Assembly (NCBI RefSeq): GCF_001435815.1
Contig: NZ_AZFV01000007.1
Coordinates: 50,481-114,480, forward strand
Origin: Companilactobacillus nantensis DSM 16982
GTDB taxonomy: Bacteria > Bacillota > Bacilli > Lactobacillales > Lactobacillaceae
Direction: 5' to 3'
DNA: 64,000 nt
Part shown: positions 24,891 through 32,492 of the stretch, piece after piece
Layout of the letters: the number at the start of each line of letters is the position of its first letter
Position numbering within the stretch: position 1 is the stretch's first letter
Made by a program: the position numbers and the translations under genes
The notes under the pieces: model-generated
What the model saw: the letters and a program-made list of their open reading frames with translations, nothing else
Database searches by the model: none
Told to the model about the DNA's origin: nothing

Positions 24891-25496
24891 ATGAAGAATA
24901 AGAAAACAAGATTGTCCGCAAAACTACTAATAATGTTAGTCGCTTTGGAACTTATCGCATTTAGTCTAAATATGTTCTTCGAGCCGCACAGTATAGCAGC
25001 CGGTGGAGCTACCGGAATTGCTATCTTGTTGCAAGCAGGATGGAAAATCCCAACATTCATCTCGGTTCTTGTCATAAATATTGTGATGTTAGTACTGGCC
25101 TACTTACATTTAGACCGTCAAACAACGGTTAAACTAGCACTTGGAAGTTTCATGCTTCCGTTATTGTTATATATCACACCCGTCTATAACTTGATTCCTA
25201 ACAGTCGAGTTCTTTCTATAATAGTAGGAAGTATTATTTTCGGAATAGGTTTAGCAATTTTATATACACTCAATATGTCAAGTGGTGGGACAACCGTTCC
25301 GCCAATGATCATCCATAAAAACTTCGGGGTCGACAAATATATTAGTTTGTTCATCATCGATGCCATTGTCTGCTTAGGAAACATTGCTTTAACAGATATC
25401 GTTTCTTTCCTATTAGCAGTCATGTCAGTCGGAATTTCAAGTCTTTCAATTAAGGGCTTTGGAATCATTCATGCAAGAAGATTGGCACAAGCATAA
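24891..25496 (+). CDS. YitT-family membrane protein (short form)
   Basis: A 201-residue protein with about five to six transmembrane helices and the YitT/DUF161 hallmarks: FEPHSIAAGGATGIAILL at the N-terminus and LNMSSGGTTVPPMIIHKNFG in the middle. It lacks the C-terminal DUF2179 regulatory domain of full-length YitT proteins. Function unknown. The ATG at 24891 is chosen; there is no Shine-Dalgarno upstream, and the promoter prediction suggests a leaderless message. Confidence 0.82.
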   Translation: MKNKKTRLSAKLLIMLVALELIAFSLNMFFEPHSIAAGGATGIAILLQAGWKIPTFISVLVINIVMLVLAYLHLDRQTTVKLALGSFMLPLLLYITPVYNLIPNSRVLSIIVGSIIFGIGLAILYTLNMSSGGTTVPPMIIHKNFGVDKYISLFIIDAIVCLGNIALTDIVSFLLAVMSVGISSLSIKGFGIIHARRLAQA

Positions 25497-25497
25497 T

Positions 25498-25556
25498 AAA
25501 AGGCGCACATATCAAAGTATCGAAATTCGAGTATTTTGACATATGCACCTTTTTTG
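25498..25556. terminator. Bidirectional terminator between yitT and the DUF3862 gene
   Basis: Long stem AAAGGNGCANATAT...ATATGCACCTTT with A-run and T-run flanks between convergent genes. Confidence 0.85.
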
Positions 25557-25562
25557 TTTGGT

Positions 25563-26213
25563 CTATTTTAAATTTTGTTGTTCCTTAGAAATAACTTGAT
25601 TATTAGAAATTTCAATTTTAATCATCGCATCAGCCGTTGGATCAGCTTCCAAAAGATCTGATTCGTATGTTAAAGTTCTGACACCATTCACATCAGAATA
25701 ATCGTCAGGATCACCTAACGTATTAATAACTTTGTTATAACTATCACCATTTTGAAGTTTATCGTAATCCAAAGAAGTTAAAACTTTCTTCCTATCTATG
25801 TTTAAACCTTGAATGGATTTAGAAGTTGCTTTATCTTTTTCAAATGTAATTTGAATAGTAATATTTTGATTACTATCTGTTCCGTTCCAAATCATAGTTT
25901 TGATTGGATTATTGACATCTAATTGTTGCGTTGTTGTGGGCTGCCCTAACAATTGAACAATTTCATCTTTATCGAAACCTTTTTTACCAGTTTTAATAGA
26001 ATTATATTTAGCTACGATTGAAGGATTATCTTCAATTTTCTTTTTTTCAGCTAAACTTTTACTTTGACTAACAGTAGCTTTGTCAGCTTGACCCTTGTAA
26101 AATGAGTAATTTGCGACGTATGTTGTGGCTGACACTATAATAAAGATAGAAAAAATCGTAATCCAAAACCAGTTTCTATGGTAGAAAGGTTTGCTATCTT
26201 TTTCATCCATCAT
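25563..26213 (-). CDS. Membrane-anchored DUF3862/BamE-like protein
   Basis: A 216-residue protein with a single N-terminal transmembrane helix (about 15-37) and two tandem SmpA/BamE-like modules. Each module carries a conserved start such as ..GDSYNKVINTLGDPDDYSDVNGVRTLTYE and GFDKDEIVQLLGQPTTTQQL. Family members are exported or lipoprotein-like with unknown function. Start chosen at the ATGATG preceded by GGAGG; the in-frame ATGs 84 nt further up have no ribosome site. Confidence 0.75.
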   Translation of the reverse strand: MMDEKDSKPFYHRNWFWITIFSIFIIVSATTYVANYSFYKGQADKATVSQSKSLAEKKKIEDNPSIVAKYNSIKTGKKGFDKDEIVQLLGQPTTTQQLDVNNPIKTMIWNGTDSNQNITIQITFEKDKATSKSIQGLNIDRKKVLTSLDYDKLQNGDSYNKVINTLGDPDDYSDVNGVRTLTYESDLLEADPTADAMIKIEISNNQVISKEQQNLK

Positions 26214-26426
26214 TTGCATACCTCCGTTCACATAGTGTATTTTAACAATATTCATGTTAAGTAGCATCTTTAACGCATTATTTTTTAATATACCCATAAA
26301 AATATAGTCAACACCTTACGTCATTAGACATCGAGATATTGATCTATTTTTTTCTTAAAATTAAATCATCCTTAAAAATTAAATTACTCATAGACAAATA
26401 TTCTATATTGAAATTATTCAAGCAAT

Positions 26427-26456
26427 AAAAAAAAGCCACCCACAACATGAGTAGCT
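26427..26456 (-). terminator. Terminator of the relBE operon
   Basis: On the minus strand GCTACTCA/TGGGTGGC with G-T pairs and a run of eight T, directly after the toxin stop codon. Confidence 0.7.
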
Positions 26457-26458
26457 AA

Positions 26459-26722
26459 TTAATAAATGCTTCGACGATGACCAATGTTAATTGCCACAAC
26501 TATCATATTACCGTCATCAATTTCAACAATCACACGGTAGTTGCCAACTCTATAGCGCCATTGTCCTGAACGATTAGCAGTTAATCCTTTACCAATTGAT
26601 CTAGGATTATCAATGTCATCTTCATTTTGATAGAGCCATCGTACAATCAACTTTGCCTGATGCTTATCCATTTTTCGAAGAGTTTTTTGTACATCGTGTG
26701 TAAATTTCAGTTTATAGCTCAT
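26459..26722 (-). CDS. relE: RelE/ParE-family toxin
   Basis: An 87-residue RelE-superfamily toxin: KFTHDVQKTLRKMDKHQAKLIVRWL, then NPRSIGKGLTANRSGQWRYRVGNYRVIVEIDDGNMIVVAINIGHRRSIY, with the typical Arg-rich C-terminal strand including R-Y-R-V and HRR. RelE-type toxins cut mRNA in the ribosome A-site. The start overlaps the antitoxin stop by four bases. It forms a type II toxin-antitoxin pair with the upstream gene. Confidence 0.92.
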   Translation of the reverse strand: MSYKLKFTHDVQKTLRKMDKHQAKLIVRWLYQNEDDIDNPRSIGKGLTANRSGQWRYRVGNYRVIVEIDDGNMIVVAINIGHRRSIY

Positions 26723-26949
26723 GAAAGACCGCCAAATTCATCCATTATGTCCTTCATGGAAACAGTTTCCTTATTATCCTCAATCCAGCGTTTATGAGCT
26801 AAATCGGCAGTTTGCTGGTCGTACTGACTTTCTAATTGATCCATAGAATATTTTTTTAATAATTCAGATAAAGTTATACCGTAAAAATCAGCCATATATT
26901 GTAACCATTCTTTTTCAGAGTCGGAAACCCTTATAGTAATCATTGCCAT
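26719..26949 (-). CDS. relB: RelB/DinJ-type antitoxin
   Basis: A 76-residue ribbon-helix-helix protein (MAMITIRVSDSEKEWLQYMADFYGI..., about residues 3-45) with an acidic toxin-binding tail ending SMKDIMDEFGGLS. It should neutralise RelE and repress its own promoter. I take the ATG 5 codons inside the longest frame, because the earlier ATG is part of the Shine-Dalgarno sequence ATGGAGG. Two tandem decamers TTGTAATAC(A/G) lie just upstream. Confidence 0.92.
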   Translation of the reverse strand: MAMITIRVSDSEKEWLQYMADFYGITLSELLKKYSMDQLESQYDQQTADLAHKRWIEDNKETVSMKDIMDEFGGLS

Positions 26950-26964
26950 TATATACGCCTCCAT

Positions 26965-26984
26965 TTGTAATACATTGTAATACG
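26965..26984. promoter_or_regulatory. Tandem decamer operator candidate of relBE
   Basis: Two adjacent direct copies of TTGTAATACR lie 16-35 nt upstream of the antitoxin start. RHH antitoxins commonly bind short direct repeats, so this is a plausible autoregulatory site. Confidence 0.4.
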
Positions 26985-27004
26985 AAGTAATAAAATAGGC
27001 AACG

Positions 27005-27031
27005 AAAAAGCCACCACATAAGAATGTGATG
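27005..27031 (-). terminator. Hairpin terminator upstream of relBE
   Basis: On the minus strand CATCACAT TCTT ATGTGGTG followed by GGCTTTTTC. It would insulate relBE from the ssrA transcript. Confidence 0.7.
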
Positions 27032-27108
27032 ACAACCGCCCGACCAATAATATTATTTGTGATCTAATTGACTACCAAAAAGATGTTATTAAGCAATACT
27101 TAAAACTC

Positions 27109-27155
27109 AAAAAGCCAGTCACATCAAGGCTTTTAGCACCTGATATAACTGGCTT
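27109..27155 (-). terminator. Terminator of ssrA
   Basis: AAGCCAGT...ACTGGCTT stem with TTTTT on the minus strand, 12 nt beyond the 3' end of tmRNA. Confidence 0.8.
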
Positions 27156-27167
27156 AAATCTGCAAAA

Positions 27168-27530
27168 TGGAGGTGAGGGGAATTGAACCCCTGTCCAAGC
27201 ATAATGCTATGCAAGCATCTACACTCATAGTTGTATCATTTATTGTTTCGCCACTCTGAACGCCATACAACAAGGCTAACCACAGTGACTATTCCGATGA
27301 TCTCTTTTTAACTATTCAGAATGCACAGTTAAACGTAGCCCAATAATTTTGAGACCCATTTCCAACCCTCGGGCGAAATTAGAATGGATCACGCTTAGAC
27401 TGTTTTTAGGCAGCTAATGCGTAGTTATTATTATTTTTTGCAGTTATAATAAACTGTGTGTTTTTAGAGGGACACGAAACCCTAAATGCAGCCTGCACGC
27501 TACTACACATGTCGAATCCAGAACACCCCC
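27168..27530 (-). ncRNA. ssrA: Transfer-messenger RNA
   Basis: The 5' end GGGGGTGTTCTGGATTCGAC and the 3' end GGGGTTCAATTCCCCTCACC-TCCA form the tRNA-like acceptor and T-arm. The internal reading frame is GCA AAA AAT AAT AAT AAC TAC GCA TTA GCT GCC TAA, encoding the proteolysis tag AKNNNNYALAA. tmRNA with SmpB rescues stalled ribosomes. Length about 363 nt is normal. The 3' CCA is encoded. Confidence 0.98.
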
Positions 27531-27607
27531 AAGAATGTTCACTTAAATATCATAGCTAATTTTATTGAATATAGCAAATCGTATGACTTATTAAAATAAT
27601 TCATTTC

Positions 27608-27655
27608 ATAACATAAATAAGCTATCAGCCCATTACTAAAGGTTGATAGCTTATT
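27608..27655. terminator. Terminator downstream of the Fic-like operon
   Basis: ATAAGCTATCA...TGATAGCTTAT stem, 8 nt past the stop of the 43-codon ORF, with a T-run on the plus strand and A/T-rich sequence on the minus strand. Confidence 0.65.
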
Positions 27656-27662
27656 TTTTTCA

Positions 27663-27794
27663 TTATTGGGTTGATAATTTTTTTAAAGCTTCAATTACTG
27701 TAGATTGGCTTAAAATTTCTTTTAAAGCATTTTTTTTATTTTCTTTAATTTGTTCTTCAGTGTATATATTTGAAACTTTTACAATTTTATTCAT
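27663..27794 (-). CDS. 43-residue protein coupled to the Fic-like gene
   Basis: A small, highly charged, probably helical protein (starts MNKIVKVSNIYTEEQ, ends ALKKLSTQ). It is not a random frame: its ATG overlaps the Fic-like stop as ATGA, and GAGGT stands at the right distance inside the end of that gene. It contains S31-TVI-E35, an SxxxE pattern like the core of the inhibitory motif (S/T)xxxE(G/N) of Fic antitoxins, but followed by Ala instead of Gly/Asn. A role as partner or antitoxin of the Fic-like protein is inferred from position and this weak motif. Confidence 0.6.
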   Translation of the reverse strand: MNKIVKVSNIYTEEQIKENKKNALKEILSQSTVIEALKKLSTQ

Positions 27795-28486
27795 TTTGAT
27801 TTACCTCTCATAATAAAATCCTTCGTTGATCGTTCAATATCATAATTAACATTGTTAATTATAAACATGTAGACATCATACTCTGAAAGTTTTCTATTAG
27901 CAATCTTTACAGAAATGCTTTCATACAAATCCGCCTTGCTTTGTTCTTCATCAAAAATATAATAATTCAAATACAAAAACATTAACGCGGCAAGTAATCC
28001 CGTACGTTTATTACCATTGGAAAAAGCTTGATAATATGCTGTTCTGTGCCAATACTTGGCTGCTTTAAGGGCTATTGATGGACTTCTATCAACTCCGAAA
28101 TAAACTGAATTTTTTACATCTTCAATAGTATATTCAAGGGTGCTGATATCTGTAACACCTTTTCTTCCATAAACCCCTTCCTCTTTAAAAATATCCTGTG
28201 CAGCACCATTATATTCAATCATATCGTCAACATTCAAATACAATGTTTCAATCCCTAGTAATAAATACCTCTTAAATACTACATTATCAATTCTTAACTC
28301 AATCTCACCATGTTCACTATCTATCGGAACACTTGTAACAACTATCCTTTTTCTGATTTTAAACTGCTCACGCACCTGACGTTCCAATATATGCATTAAA
28401 TCATTTAATTCTTTATCAGATTGATACGACCAATAAATAACCCCTTGATATGTTTTTTTTCTAAATCGTATTTTATGATTTTTCAT
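27791..28486 (-). CDS. Fic/Doc-like protein with degenerate catalytic motif
   Basis: A 231-residue protein whose residues about 85-180 match the Doc-type Fic fold (LNVDDMIEYNGAAQDIF..., then AAKYWHRTAYYQAFSNGNKRTGLLAALMFLYLN). The Fic motif HxFx(D/E)GNxR reads Q153-A-F-S-N157-G-N-K-R, so the catalytic His is Gln and the metal-binding acid is Asn, while the GNKR anion-binding part is kept. The N-terminal 80 residues are not part of the usual domain. Normal Fic/Doc enzymes transfer AMP or phosphate to proteins; this one may lack that activity. It is divergent from an XRE gene and coupled to a 43-residue ORF. Confidence 0.78.
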   Translation of the reverse strand: MKNHKIRFRKKTYQGVIYWSYQSDKELNDLMHILERQVREQFKIRKRIVVTSVPIDSEHGEIELRIDNVVFKRYLLLGIETLYLNVDDMIEYNGAAQDIFKEEGVYGRKGVTDISTLEYTIEDVKNSVYFGVDRSPSIALKAAKYWHRTAYYQAFSNGNKRTGLLAALMFLYLNYYIFDEEQSKADLYESISVKIANRKLSEYDVYMFIINNVNYDIERSTKDFIMRGKSK

Positions 28487-28790
28487 ACTGCTATTGTAAC
28501 AAGAATTATATTTTCTTGTTTGAATTGAAAAGGAAATTTCTCAGGGTTATTATTAACTGTTAAAAAAGCCTAATTATATTAACTAAAATTTTGCTATATC
28601 TCCGTATACAAAGCTACTAAAGTGTATTATTCTGTTAAAACAAACAATATAATACATTATTTTCATTGATTTATCACATCCAACAATGCATTATATTACA
28701 TCTTATTCACCAAAGTCTGTACTATCATCTGTTCAAATCACTCATCATCTCTACTAAGGTTGGAATAATGACGATTTGAGGTGCATATGA
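28487..28790. other. Divergent control region between the Fic-like operon and the XRE gene
   Basis: No gene. It contains the inverted repeat TGTATTAT...ATAATACA (about 28622-28660) and the near-palindrome TGCATTATATTACA (about 28687-28700), candidates for operators of the XRE protein. Confidence 0.45.
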
Positions 28791-29114
28791 ATGATTAACG
28801 AAATCGGTAAAATAATACGTGAAAAGAGACGATCACTTGGCTTAACCATTGAACAACTGGCAGAAAAAGCCGATGTCAGTGAGAGTTTAGTTTCACAATT
28901 GGAACGCGGTGTTAACAGCAATATCTCAATCAATAAGCTTGACCGAATTTCTACCGCAATGAATTTGAAATTAGCAGACCTCTTTGATAAACCTGCTAAC
29001 AACGGTATTAAGTATCTAGAATTATTAGACTTTCTTGCGGGACTTCCTCGAGAACAACGTGAGGATTTATCTGAAAAAATTCTTGCCTTATTATCTGCTA
29101 TGAATAACTTATAG
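28791..29114 (+). CDS. XRE-family transcriptional regulator
   Basis: A 107-residue protein with an N-terminal helix-turn-helix (IGKIIREKRRSLGLTIEQLAEKADVSESLVSQLERGVNSNISINKL, about residues 5-50) and a short helical C-terminus. GAGGTG precedes the ATG. It is divergent from the Fic-like operon across 304 bp with palindromic sequences, so it is a likely regulator of that operon and of itself (inference). Confidence 0.88.
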   Translation: MINEIGKIIREKRRSLGLTIEQLAEKADVSESLVSQLERGVNSNISINKLDRISTAMNLKLADLFDKPANNGIKYLELLDFLAGLPREQREDLSEKILALLSAMNNL

Positions 29115-29120
29115 AAATAC

Positions 29121-29166
29121 AAAAAAGGTAAAGATTCCTCGTTTTCGAGTGAATCTTTACCTTTTT
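29121..29166. terminator. Bidirectional terminator after the XRE gene
   Basis: AAAAGGTAAAGATTC...GAATCTTTACCTTTT, a 15-bp stem with A-run and T-run flanks between convergent genes. Confidence 0.9.
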
Positions 29167-29191
29167 ACTGTTCAATCATCTTGTATTATTT

Positions 29192-29833
29192 TTACATCCA
29201 GCTTGGTTTATCGCCGTCAGTATTAGGTTTATTTAGACCAATACTTTCATTTTGATATTGATTTGGATCATTGATAACCTTCAAAGCAAAATCAGCCACA
29301 CTTGCACGTGAAACCTCAGTTCCTGTGAATGTTTGATTTAAAGTTCTTTCTTCATAAGCAACTTCTTCGTTATTTGTTAACCAAGACGGACGGATCTCGG
29401 TATAAATTACGTCAGAATCATCTAATAATTGAGCTGACTTGCGAAAACCTTGTAAAAATGCTGCAATCGCCTGTTCATTCCATTCGCCAAACTTACCTGT
29501 AACTTCGTGACGGGCTCCTAAAGCACTTATAAAAATCAAACGTTGTTTATCAGCCTGTTTCATTGCTGCTAAAATACTTGCCGTTTGATCAGCCAAGTCT
29601 GTTCCACCAACATTTGAATAAATAATATCAGCTGGTTCCATTGCTTTAGCCAATTCAGCTGTCTTCAAAACATTTCCATCAACTAATGTTACCCTCTTAT
29701 TGTCAGAATATTCTGCCAATCGTTGGACATTTCTGAGAAATAAAATCAATTCATCGTCAGTTTCTGCTAAAAGACGCTTTGCCAAAATTTGTGCTGTGGC
29801 ACCGTGTGCACCAATAATCATTACTTTTTTCAT
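29192..29833 (-). CDS. NAD(P)-binding SDR-like oxidoreductase
   Basis: A 213-residue atypical short-chain dehydrogenase/NmrA-type protein: Rossmann start KVMIIGAHGATAQILAKRLL (GxxGxxx at 8-13), acidic/basic strand LFLRNVQRL suggesting NADP use, and IYSNVGG and LIFISALGARHEV strands. Family members are often annotated as NAD(P)H-binding reductases; the substrate is unknown. Single gene between two terminators. Confidence 0.82.
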   Translation of the reverse strand: MKKVMIIGAHGATAQILAKRLLAETDDELILFLRNVQRLAEYSDNKRVTLVDGNVLKTAELAKAMEPADIIYSNVGGTDLADQTASILAAMKQADKQRLIFISALGARHEVTGKFGEWNEQAIAAFLQGFRKSAQLLDDSDVIYTEIRPSWLTNNEEVAYEERTLNQTFTGTEVSRASVADFALKVINDPNQYQNESIGLNKPNTDGDKPSWM

Positions 29834-29998
29834 TTAAAAACCTTCTTTTGTCATTTAGTTTCTGTTTTCTACTGACAATACCTTAAATCTTAATAGTCAC
29901 CATGTCTAATGCTTAGATTTAATCATTATCTATTCATTTTTGTTATGGATAAAAAAGCATCTGTCTGTGACCAAACCATAGATTTTTTCGTTTAAACC

Positions 29999-30040
29999 AA
30001 GTAAGAGCAGCAATCCAAAATCGGATTACTGCTCTTACTT
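29999..30040 (-). terminator. Hairpin downstream of the MFS gene
   Basis: AAGTAAGAGCAGCAATCC / GGATTACTGCTCTTACTT, an 18-bp stem with one mismatch, 40 nt past the stop codon. There is no long T-run, so it may stabilise the 3' end rather than terminate. Confidence 0.6.
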
Positions 30041-30079
30041 GCCTTAATGCTCGAAAGCTGAGCATGTTTTGTCAAATTC

Positions 30080-31240
30080 TTATTTCACATTGGCTACCAA
30101 TTCTTTATGCCCACGTTGGAAAATAAACAGCGAACCAATCAACACACCGATTGCGGCCAAATACATCACGTCATAAGAACTGCGCATGATCAGCATCCCA
30201 CCCAACAACGGTCCAATCGCTCGAGCAAAAGTCGCGGCCATACTAATAATACTTTGATAACGCCCCGCTTCAGAATTAGGCGTTGATTCACCAATCAATG
30301 CTGGAATCCCCGGATAAACGAGCATCTCACCTAGCGTCAACAGCACCATCCCAATTACGAAGGCTAAATATTTGGTCGCTCCAATCAAGGAACCAAATGC
30401 AATAATAAAGAAAACAACACCCACTGGAATCTGAATTTTTTTAAACCAAGTTTGATTCTCTATCAAATGATTTATTAATGGAAGAAAGACGACAATAACG
30501 ATGGCATTTATCGTCCACAATAAACTGTATTTACTAACAGGAATACCTAATTTCGTTAAGTGCGCCGAAATATTACTATTCCATTGAGAATATGAAACCC
30601 ATGTTGTTCCCAAAAAAATAGCAATTAAAGCTGTTCCTGAACGTAATTTAGTTTTAACTTTAGGCTGATCTGGAGTCACATGCTTAGGTTTCACATCACG
30701 ATTCCCATACCAAAATACAACCAAGAGAAAGAATGAACTGAGAAAAATGAAGTTAGCAATAAAGACCCAAGTCATTTGAATACCGGCAATATAACCGCCA
30801 AGAGCCGTTCCAATCGCATTACCCAAGTTTGTTCCCACATAAATAGCATTAAACATTTTGTATTTATCGACTTCATCAATTTGTGCCCCAAAGGAATTAA
30901 TTACGGTAAAAGCACTTCCGACTCCAAAACCTAATATTGGTAACAAAATCGGATACGCTGGCCAACCATGGTCAAAAATTAATCCTACTAATGCCAACAT
31001 CCCAATCATCGTACTAATCATGACTGTTTTATGTCCGCCGATTTTATCGAATAATTTACCTCCAGCATAATTTCCCATAAATGTCAGAATCGAGTTAAAG
31101 AACAAAACTGTTCCGGCAACGGCTAATGATTTATGCAAATAATCGTGGATAAAAATCGTATTAATTGGCCAAATAAAGCTAGCCCCGACTGATTCTAGAA
31201 AAGCTCCAAGTATCAAAACTTGCGCATTTACTCTTTTCAT
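30080..31240 (-). CDS. MFS transporter
   Basis: A 386-residue 12-helix major facilitator with motif A as GGKLFDKIGGHK between helices 2 and 3 and the C-terminal LLGGMLIMRSSYDVMYLAAIGVL. It belongs to the DHA1-like drug/proton antiporter type by size and layout; the substrate is unknown. The ATG preceded by GGGGAGAT is preferred over a TTG two codons earlier. Confidence 0.85.
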   Translation of the reverse strand: MKRVNAQVLILGAFLESVGASFIWPINTIFIHDYLHKSLAVAGTVLFFNSILTFMGNYAGGKLFDKIGGHKTVMISTMIGMLALVGLIFDHGWPAYPILLPILGFGVGSAFTVINSFGAQIDEVDKYKMFNAIYVGTNLGNAIGTALGGYIAGIQMTWVFIANFIFLSSFFLLVVFWYGNRDVKPKHVTPDQPKVKTKLRSGTALIAIFLGTTWVSYSQWNSNISAHLTKLGIPVSKYSLLWTINAIVIVVFLPLINHLIENQTWFKKIQIPVGVVFFIIAFGSLIGATKYLAFVIGMVLLTLGEMLVYPGIPALIGESTPNSEAGRYQSIISMAATFARAIGPLLGGMLIMRSSYDVMYLAAIGVLIGSLFIFQRGHKELVANVK

Positions 31241-31259
31241 CAGCAAATCTCCCCATTTG

Positions 31260-31291
31260 AAAAAAAGACCGCCAGCACTAAGCTAACGATC
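31260..31291 (-). terminator. Terminator between the 255-residue protein gene and MFS
   Basis: On the minus strand GATCGTTAGC TTAGT GCTGGCGGTC, a 10-bp stem with G-T pairs, followed by seven T. Confidence 0.75.
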
Positions 31292-31344
31292 TTACTAATT
31301 ATGAGAAAATTCTATCATTCTAAAAAAACTTGTCAATACAGGCT

Positions 31345-32112
31345 TTATTTAACAACCGTCAATTCGTGTAAAGTCTTACCTTCAGGTGATTTCAACTGTA
31401 GCCAGCTATTGGTTCCCGCAAAATATAGGAACGTTCCTACTTCATTGACACTACGTAATTTAACGTCTTGTATAAGGACGTTATTTTTTATTTGGTCAGC
31501 ATGTTCCTCACGCAAGCGTAAACCGAATTTTCCAGCAAATCCAATTACACCAGCTTTCGTTAATGGTGCTGTTTCTAATAAGTTAGCTCCAGCTTTAATT
31601 AAGAACTCATTTCGTTTGACCCAGTAAACTGTCGCCTTACTACCTTTATAATCAATCGAAAATGGCACATCAGTTAACGACTTCACATATTTATGACGTG
31701 GCTTCATGGCTACCTTTTTTGGTTTTACCATCTTAACACCAAAAAAACTCAACAAAGGTAAAATTTTCTCCAAGTATTCAGAATAAACATTAATTGATTC
31801 CGGAGAAATAGTCATTTCATAACCGACACTCAATTCATACCCTGCTTGATCAAATTCTTTTGTCAGAAAATAGAAGAAATCAGATGCAATAATATTTTCT
31901 GGCACATCTATTTCTACAAAATTGCTATCCTCTGACCAATCCTCTAAACTGCCATAACTCAAACCGGCCATTAAATTCTCTTTGATAATAATAAAAATGG
32001 CTTCATCATCAACTTCAGTCGGTTGCTTTTTATAATACTTAACTTCACCCAAGTTATCTAATTTGAAAGTAAGCCTCTGATCTGAAAAATCGCCCGAAAA
32101 TTCTGTTGTCAT
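31345..32112 (-). CDS. Uncharacterised protein with DUF4357-like C-terminus
   Basis: A 255-residue soluble protein. I do not recognise the N-terminal two thirds. The C-terminal 90 residues (KATVYWVKRNEFLIKAGA... to TNSWLQLKSPEGKTLHEL) resemble DUF4357-type domains found at the ends of nucleases and restriction proteins, where a W..(x)..G.(T/S)L pattern is conserved. Start is the ATG 8 nt after GGAAGG; a TTG five codons earlier lies on the ribosome site. Function unknown. Confidence 0.5.
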   Translation of the reverse strand: MTTEFSGDFSDQRLTFKLDNLGEVKYYKKQPTEVDDEAIFIIIKENLMAGLSYGSLEDWSEDSNFVEIDVPENIIASDFFYFLTKEFDQAGYELSVGYEMTISPESINVYSEYLEKILPLLSFFGVKMVKPKKVAMKPRHKYVKSLTDVPFSIDYKGSKATVYWVKRNEFLIKAGANLLETAPLTKAGVIGFAGKFGLRLREEHADQIKNNVLIQDVKLRSVNEVGTFLYFAGTNSWLQLKSPEGKTLHELTVVK

Positions 32113-32127
32113 ATATTTACCTTCCAA

Positions 32128-32492
32128 TATTTGTTATTAAGACATTCATTCAAGTTTACCATAGTCAACTGTGATAATTTCTGTTACCAAAATTAATCAT
32201 TGATAAATATCACTTAAGTCCCAACAATTATTGAATTTATAATAAAATCAATAATTAAATATTAAGTAATTATATTTTTTAACAAATTCCAACATTATAT
32301 AACATGGTTTATAAAAAATGAAATCTAATCCCCTCACATAGATTATATAATATATCATGATAAGGGCATTGATACGATTATTGGTTATTAAAAATTGAGG
32401 AAATAGTTTTGAAATAAAAACTAGTTTAATAATCACTATATCAAATATAACCATACTAAATACTTAAATCTAACCTGCGAGGGGTAATAACT
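32128..32492. other. AT-rich leader region of the first WxL gene
   Basis: No gene. A -10-like TATAAT lies at 32346-32351, giving an untranslated leader of about 130 nt before the WxL start. An open frame on the minus strand here is only a product of AT-rich sequence. Confidence 0.45.

Noticed and set aside
32248..32454. 68-codon frame in the leader of the first WxL gene
   Set aside because: AT-rich sequence with hydrophobic composition by chance; no ribosome site.
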